Shown piece by piece: positions 59,587 through 64,000 of a DNA stretch of 64,000 nt; the stretch's first letter is position 1; each line of letters opens with the position of its first letter. Under the pieces are notes generated by a model, which searched no databases, had not been told where the DNA came from, and worked only from the letters and a program-made list of their open reading frames with translations. A program made the translations under genes and the position numbers. Source of the DNA: Streptomyces flavochromogenes (GTDB taxonomy: Bacteria; Actinomycetota; Actinomycetes; Streptomycetales; Streptomycetaceae); contig NZ_JNZO01000016.1 of the NCBI RefSeq assembly GCF_000717595.1, forward strand, positions 1-64,000, written 5' to 3'.

Positions 59587-60588
59587 ATGACTGCACGCAT
59601 CGAGGAGAACCGCTCCCACCCCCGCCTCGCTGACCTGCTGGCCGCCTACCACCTGGTCAACCAGGCCGAGAAAGGCACGGCGGTGGAGGCGGTCTCCCAG
59701 CTTCCCGCCGTATACCGGGCCGAGGTCGAGGATCCGGCCGCCGTCTTCACCGCCGACACGGTCCTCCTCGCCACGCCGCCCGGCGAGGACCTCCCGGCCG
59801 GCTGCGTCGTCCTCAAGGCCCCTTACGGGGGCCGGGCGCCCGAGATCAAGCGGCTCTGGGTAGCGCCGGAAGCACGGCGGAAGGGCCTCGCGCAGGCCCT
59901 CATGTCGGAGGCCCTGCGCCGCGCCGCGGCCTCGGGAGCACCCGCCGTACGCCTCACGGTGTGGTCCTGGCGGCAGGAGCCGCTCGCCCTCTACCGGAGC
60001 CTCGGCTTCGAGACCGTCGCGTCGTGGGACGAGCGGCCCGACCTCCTGTGCCTGGAGAAGCGGTTCGACGTCATCGAGCGGCTCACCCCCGACCAGGTCC
60101 GCGCCCACGCCCCCGCCGGCCTCGCCGCGCTCCTCCTCGACGCCGTGGACTCCGGTGCCTCCGTCGGCTTCCTGGCGCCCCTGGAGGCCCCCGAGGCGGC
60201 CGCCTGGTGGGCGCGCGTCGCCGGGGAGGCGGCCGAGGGGGCCCGGGACGTCTGGGCGGCCCACGGCCCCGACGGAAGTCTCACCGGCGTCGTCACCCTC
60301 GTCCGCGGGGGCACGGCCAACGGCAGGCACCGGGGCGAGATCGCCCGCCTCCTGGTGCACCGCTCGGCCCGGGGCAGGGGCCTGGGGTACCGGCTGCTGG
60401 CAACGGCCGAGGCGCACGCCGCCGCCACCGGCCTCACCCTGCTCGTCCTGGACACCCAGACCGACAGCCCGGCCGAGCGCCTCTACCGCGGCGCGGGCTG
60501 GACGGCCGCCGGCACGATCCCGGACTTCGCCGCCGACCCGGCGGGCGTCCTGCGCGCGACCACGCTCTACTACAAGCGCCTCGGCTAG
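59587..60588 (+). CDS. Tandem GNAT acetyltransferase
   Basis: A 333-residue protein with two GNAT folds. The first (about 1-165) has IKRLWVAPEARRKGLAQALM and LYRSLGFETV; the second (about 170-333) has IARLLVHRSARGRGLGYRLL, LVLDTQTDSPAERLYRGAGW. Both have the RxxGxG/A acetyl-CoA loop, so both may be active. Two fused domains are seen in mycothiol synthase, but the signature segments differ and the identity is unsure. ATG 59587 is used; a GTG at 59572 is possible. It ends 14 bases before a strong terminator. Confidence 0.88.
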   Translation: MTARIEENRSHPRLADLLAAYHLVNQAEKGTAVEAVSQLPAVYRAEVEDPAAVFTADTVLLATPPGEDLPAGCVVLKAPYGGRAPEIKRLWVAPEARRKGLAQALMSEALRRAAASGAPAVRLTVWSWRQEPLALYRSLGFETVASWDERPDLLCLEKRFDVIERLTPDQVRAHAPAGLAALLLDAVDSGASVGFLAPLEAPEAAAWWARVAGEAAEGARDVWAAHGPDGSLTGVVTLVRGGTANGRHRGEIARLLVHRSARGRGLGYRLLATAEAHAAATGLTLLVLDTQTDSPAERLYRGAGWTAAGTIPDFAADPAGVLRATTLYYKRLG

Positions 60589-60602
60589 CCCGGGGGAACG
60601 GA

Positions 60603-60641
60603 AAGGGCCCCGGAGGCGAGATCGCCTCCGGGGCCCTTCTT
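60603..60641. terminator. Bidirectional terminator between GNAT and pssA
   Basis: A perfect 17-bp stem runs from AAGGGCCCCGGAGGCGA to its exact complement ending GGCCCTT, with a two-base nominal loop. TTCTT follows on the plus strand and AAAG precedes, so U-rich ends exist for both directions. The flanking genes converge. Confidence 0.85.
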
Positions 60642-60659
60642 GTCCGTGTGCCGCGTGCG

Positions 60660-61532
60660 CTACGGCAGCTGCGCCGCCCGCGCCTCCCGGCTCTCACGCC
60701 GGTTGCCGCGGAAGGTGTTCACTCGACGGGCCGTCGCGAAGAGGGGGATCACGGCGCCCATCACGACCTGCAGCGCGCACCCGGTCTGAAGCAGGAACTG
60801 TCCGCCCGGGGCGTCGAAGGCCCAGGCCGCCAGCATGCCCATCGCACCGACGATCCAGCTGAGCATCGCCACCGCGAGGATGCCCCGCGGCTTGGGGTAC
60901 TCGACCCGGCTCACCATCAGCCAGGCGACACCGATGATCGCGAGCAGCGTCGGGATGAACGGCAGCTCCAGGAGCACGATCGAGACCACCGTCAGCGCGC
61001 CGAAGGGGCTCGGCATGCCCTGGAACATGCCGTCCTTCATGGTCACGCAGGAGAATCTCGCAAGTCGCAGCACCACCGCGAGCAGCACCACGATCGCGGC
61101 CACCGCCGAGACCTTCTGCTGCGCGCCCGGCGTGACCATGCCGTACACGAGTACGAAGTAGGCCGGTGCCAGACCGAAGCTGATCAGGTCCGAGAGGTTG
61201 TCGAGCTCGGCGCCCATCGGGGAGGAGCGCAGCTTGCGCGCCACGATGCCGTCGAACAGGTCGAAGATCGCCGCGGCCAGCATCAGGATCACGGCGGTGG
61301 CGGCGCTGTTGCGCGCCATGCCGGTCTCCGTGCTGCCCGTGAGGTGCGGGATGAGGATGCCCGTGGTGGTGAAGTACACCGCCATGAACCCACACGTGGC
61401 GTTACCGAGCGTGAGGGCGTCCGCTATGGACAGCCTCAACGACAGCGGCATCTCCTCGGCCTCTTCGGCCCCTTCCGCATCGGTGCCGGCGACCCAGTCG
61501 GCGGCCCGTGTGTCGGGATCAATCACGGTCAA
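60660..61532 (-). CDS. pssA: CDP-diacylglycerol--serine O-phosphatidyltransferase
   Basis: A 290-residue CDP-alcohol phosphatidyltransferase with the catalytic motif DLFDGIVARKLRSSPMGAEL and DNLSD (DGxxAR...GxxxDxxxD). About eight TM segments follow. It makes phosphatidylserine, which Psd converts to phosphatidylethanolamine. The TTG at 61532 is used: GGGGGTGA lies six bases upstream. A GTG at 61526 is the alternative. The gene overlaps psd by 14 bases, so the two are coupled. Confidence 0.93.
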   Translation of the reverse strand: MTVIDPDTRAADWVAGTDAEGAEEAEEMPLSLRLSIADALTLGNATCGFMAVYFTTTGILIPHLTGSTETGMARNSAATAVILMLAAAIFDLFDGIVARKLRSSPMGAELDNLSDLISFGLAPAYFVLVYGMVTPGAQQKVSAVAAIVVLLAVVLRLARFSCVTMKDGMFQGMPSPFGALTVVSIVLLELPFIPTLLAIIGVAWLMVSRVEYPKPRGILAVAMLSWIVGAMGMLAAWAFDAPGGQFLLQTGCALQVVMGAVIPLFATARRVNTFRGNRRESREARAAQLP

Positions 61533-62175
61533 TGCGAGTCACCCCCGCTGTGGTGGCCTGGCCGACCTCGACGGCGACCTCGACACCCTCGGGGAGGTAG
61601 ATGTCGACGCGCGAACCGAAGCGGATCAGACCGATGCGGTCACCCTGCTCGACCTTGGTCCCCTGCGGGATGTACGGCACGATGCGCCGGGCGACGGCGC
61701 CCGCGATCTGCACCATCTCGATGTCGCCGAGCTCGGTGTCGAAGTGCCAGACAACGCGCTCGTTGTTCTCGCTCTCCTTGTTGAACGCCGGGACGAACCC
61801 GCCGGGAACGTGCTCCACGGACGTCACGGTGCCGGCCAGCGGCGCGCGGTTGACGTGGACGTTCAGCGGGCTCATGAAGATGGCGACCCGGGTGCGTCCG
61901 TCCTTCCACGGCATGATGCTCTGCACCACACCGTCGGCGGGGGAGATGACCCGGCCCTGAGCGATCTCGCGCTCGGGGTCGCGGAAGAACCACAGCATGC
62001 CGGCCGCGAGCGCGGTGGTCGGCACGGCGATGGCCGCGGCCCGCCTCGACTTGCGCGCGCGCACGAGGCTGAGCGCCGCGGTGGCGACGGTCGGCAGAAG
62101 CCACGGCGATGCTCCGCGCGCGAGGCGTACGCCCGTGAGGCTGTCGCGGTGTGCAGAGGTTTGGCTGTGGGGCAT
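61519..62175 (-). CDS. psd: Phosphatidylserine decarboxylase proenzyme
   Basis: A 218-residue short-form (PSD-A) decarboxylase. One or two hydrophobic segments near the N-terminus (PWLLPTVATAALSLV, TALAAGMLWFF) anchor it. Then come ADGVVQSI, MSPLNVHVNRAPLAG and the self-cleavage site IRFGSRVDI, in which Gly-Ser is cut and Ser becomes the pyruvoyl group. ATG 62175 has GAAGG at the right distance. It is followed by and overlaps pssA. Confidence 0.94.
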   Translation of the reverse strand: MPHSQTSAHRDSLTGVRLARGASPWLLPTVATAALSLVRARKSRRAAAIAVPTTALAAGMLWFFRDPEREIAQGRVISPADGVVQSIMPWKDGRTRVAIFMSPLNVHVNRAPLAGTVTSVEHVPGGFVPAFNKESENNERVVWHFDTELGDIEMVQIAGAVARRIVPYIPQGTKVEQGDRIGLIRFGSRVDIYLPEGVEVAVEVGQATTAGVTRIDRD

Positions 62176-62344
62176 GGATGACCTTCGTAGCGGATGATGC
62201 CGCACTGGCAACGGGGGACGGCGGCTTTCCCTCGATGCTATCGGTTGCGGGACGCAACTGGGTAAGCCAGGAACCGAGTCGACGGCCGGAAGACGAACAC
62301 AGGGTGTGATCTTCTTCGCGGCCGAAACGACTCAAAACCGACAA

Positions 62345-63550
62345 TCAACCCTGGAATCGGTACTCCTCGAGCAGCCGACGACCAATGATCATTTTCTGGA
62401 TCTCGGCGGTACCTTCACCGATGAGCAGCATCGGCGCCTCACGGTAGAGACGCTCGATCTCGTACTCCTTGGAGAACCCGTAGCCGCCGTGAATGCGGAA
62501 GGCATCCTCGACGACCTCCTTGCAGTATTCGGAGGCGAGGTACTTCGCCATCCCTGCTTCGAGGTCGTTTCGTTCCCCGGAGTCCTTTTTGCGTGCTGCA
62601 TTCACCATCATCGCATGAGCGGCCTCGACCTTGGTAGCCATCTCGGCCAGCTTGAACTGAATCGCCTGGTGCTGGGCGATCGCCTTGCCGAAAGTGTGAC
62701 GCTGCTGGGCATACGAGACACCGAGCTCGAAGGCACGCTGAGCGACACCGCAGCCACGGGCCGCCACGTTCACGCGGCCGACCTCGACGCCGTCCATCAT
62801 TTGGTAAAACCCTCGGCCGGTGACCCCGCCGAGGACCCGATTGGCCGGAATGCGCAGTCCGTCCATGATGAGTTCGGTGGTGTCGACGCCCTTGTAACCC
62901 ATCTTGTCGATCTTCCCGGGGATGGTGAGGCCGGGGCGGACCTCTCCGAAGCCGGGCTCCTTCTCGACGAGGAAGGTCGTCATCGACTTGTGGGGGGCGG
63001 TGCCCTCCGGGTGTCCTTCGTCACTTCGGACGAGAACGGCGACCAGCGTTGACGTTCCGCCATTGGTCAGCCACATCTTCTGGCCGTTCAGGACGTACTC
63101 GTCGCCGTCCTTGACCGCCTTCGACGTGATCGCCGACACGTCCGAGCCGAGGCCCGGCTCCGACATCGAGAACGCGCCACGCGTCTCGCCGGCCGCCATC
63201 CGCGGAAGGAAGTAGTCCTTCTGCTCCTGGGTGCCGTGCTGCTTCAGCATGTACGCCACGATGAAGTGCGTGTTGATGATGCCGGAGACCGACATCCAGC
63301 CACGCGCGATCTCCTCCACGCACAGCGCGTAGGTGAGGAGCGACTCACCCAGACCCCCGTACTCCTCGGGGATCATCAGACCGAAGAGGCCGAGCTCCTT
63401 GAGCCCGTCGACGATCTGCTGGGGGTACTCGTCGCGGTGCTCCAGCTCGGTGGCGACCGGGATGATCTCCTTGTCGACGAACTCCCGGACGGTCTTGAGG
63501 ATCTCCTGCTGGACGTCCGTGAGCCCGGCGGTCTGGGCGAGTCGGGCCAT
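62345..63550 (-). CDS. Acyl-CoA dehydrogenase
   Basis: A 401-residue flavoprotein: FSMSEPGLGSDVSAITSKAVKDG (in part), KMWLTNGG, FGKAIAQHQAIQFKLAEMA, and the catalytic Glu in LLIGEGTAEIQKM. It oxidises an acyl-CoA at C2-C3. The tight pairing with a MaoC hydratase two bases upstream recalls the ethylmalonyl-CoA pathway clusters of streptomycetes, where the pair would be methylsuccinyl-CoA dehydrogenase and mesaconyl-CoA hydratase; this is inference from context. The 169-base gap to psd suggests a separate unit. Confidence 0.92.
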   Translation of the reverse strand: MARLAQTAGLTDVQQEILKTVREFVDKEIIPVATELEHRDEYPQQIVDGLKELGLFGLMIPEEYGGLGESLLTYALCVEEIARGWMSVSGIINTHFIVAYMLKQHGTQEQKDYFLPRMAAGETRGAFSMSEPGLGSDVSAITSKAVKDGDEYVLNGQKMWLTNGGTSTLVAVLVRSDEGHPEGTAPHKSMTTFLVEKEPGFGEVRPGLTIPGKIDKMGYKGVDTTELIMDGLRIPANRVLGGVTGRGFYQMMDGVEVGRVNVAARGCGVAQRAFELGVSYAQQRHTFGKAIAQHQAIQFKLAEMATKVEAAHAMMVNAARKKDSGERNDLEAGMAKYLASEYCKEVVEDAFRIHGGYGFSKEYEIERLYREAPMLLIGEGTAEIQKMIIGRRLLEEYRFQG

Positions 63551-63552
63551 GG

Positions 63553-64000
63553 CTACTTCTCCGTCTTCTTGGCGGGCTCGATCAGCTCGGGGCGGCCGGG
63601 CTGCTCGCCGCCGCGCTCCTTGATGTACGTCTCGGTGGGGACCATCACCTTGCGGCGGAAGACACACACGAGGGTGCCGTCCTGCTTGTAGCCCTTGGTC
63701 TCGACGTAGACGATGCCGCGGTCGTTCTTCGACTTCGACGGGGTCTTGTCCAGGACCGTGGTCTCGCCGTAGATCGTGTCGCCGTGGAAGGTCGGCGCCA
63801 CGTGCCGCAGCGACTCGATCTCCAGGTTGGCGATGGCCTTGCCGGAGACGTCCGGCACGGACATGCCGAGCAGCAGCGAGTAGATGTAGTTGCCGACGAC
63901 GACGTTCTTGCCGAAATCCGTCGTGTTCTCGGCGTAGTTCACATCCATGTGCAGCGGATGGTGGTTCATCGTCAGCAGACAGAAGAGGTGGTCGTCGTAC
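63553..64000 (-). CDS. MaoC-family dehydratase (N-terminus beyond right edge)
   Basis: The visible 148 codons belong to a hot-dog-fold MaoC hydratase: LLTMNHHPLHMDVNYAENT with the active-site Asp/His region, VGNYIYSLLLGMSV, LRHVAPTFHGDTIYGETTVLDK and a C-terminal FRRKVMVP. An internal ATG at 63969 is not the start, because the frame continues to the edge with YDDHLFCLLT, typical of the family's upstream helix. It hydrates an enoyl-CoA, probably mesaconyl-CoA if the cluster is the ethylmalonyl pathway. The stop lies two bases before the acyl-CoA dehydrogenase ATG. Confidence 0.9.
   Translation of the reverse strand, partial: YDDHLFCLLTMNHHPLHMDVNYAENTTDFGKNVVVGNYIYSLLLGMSVPDVSGKAIANLEIESLRHVAPTFHGDTIYGETTVLDKTPSKSKNDRGIVYVETKGYKQDGTLVCVFRRKVMVPTETYIKERGGEQPGRPELIEPAKKTEK

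Overview
The window is high-GC actinobacterial DNA and almost certainly from a Streptomyces chromosome. The signs are strong third-position G/C bias, many GTG and some TTG starts, a modular type I polyketide synthase (PKS), a Zur-type set of zinc-free ribosomal protein paralogues, F420-dependent enzymes and several transcripts that look leaderless. About 58 protein genes are supported. No rRNA, tRNA, CRISPR array, insertion sequence or prophage was seen.

Region by region. 1-3636 (minus) is the first 1,212 residues of a PKS: a KSQ-type loading module (KSQ, methylmalonyl-type AT, ACP) and the start of the module 1 KS. Its promoter is at 3716-3744. 4083-5207 (minus) is a three-gene set: a 28-residue membrane peptide, an ECF sigma factor and a DUF2892-like Cys-rich membrane protein. 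5404-8110 is a zinc-starvation ribosome locus: rpsN and rpmB leftward; rpmG, rpmE, a COG0523 protein and rpsR rightward, around a Zur-like operator. 8288-14541 holds envelope proteins (six-TM protein, YihY/BrkB, LapA), a DUF1906 remnant, a PcaD-PcaC fusion, an MBL hydrolase and exonuclease III. 14702-17904 is a glutamate-type ABC transporter (gluABCD). 17942-28792 is mixed: S15-like hydrolase, TPR-like protein, P450, an unknown membrane-tethered protein, gamma-glutamyltransferase, a methionine aminopeptidase divergent from an XRE regulator, DinB and PPOX proteins. 29073-39264 is a reductive pyrimidine (or hydantoin) catabolism operon: nitrilase-type carbamoylase, class III aminotransferase, dihydropyrimidinase, LLM flavin enzyme and NCS1 permease, with a GH38 alpha-mannosidase and a GNAT inserted. 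39218-46224 has a secreted trypsin, a frameshifted gene, a lipoate-ligase-like protein, an IMPase, an FAD oxidoreductase, a YrdC/YciO protein and a phosphodiesterase. 46327-51790 is a repair and ADP-ribose neighbourhood: AdaA-AlkA fusion, Ogt, Sir2, a lone VapB-like protein, ADP-ribosylglycohydrolase, glycerate kinase. 52374-58684 is a PucR-type regulator divergent from a branched-chain amino acid ABC operon. 58689-64000 has an epimerase, a double GNAT, pssA-psd, and an acyl-CoA dehydrogenase with a MaoC hydratase that runs off the right edge.

Non-coding structure is rich. Two intergenic arrays share a 39-bp period (6251-6416 and 24869-25000). A large imperfect palindrome with degenerate copies fills 51887-52340. 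Several clear stem-loops follow genes. At least ten genes have TAnnnT ending 6-7 bases before the start codon with no Shine-Dalgarno sequence; in two of them the TAG of the upstream stop codon forms the start of the -10 box.

The strongest candidates for something less described are the map/XRE divergent pair with face-to-face leaderless promoters on one palindrome, the P-loop-less COG0523 protein inside the zinc-starvation locus, the sigma/28-residue peptide/DUF2892 set, and the Sir2/VapB-like/ADP-ribosylglycohydrolase neighbourhood.
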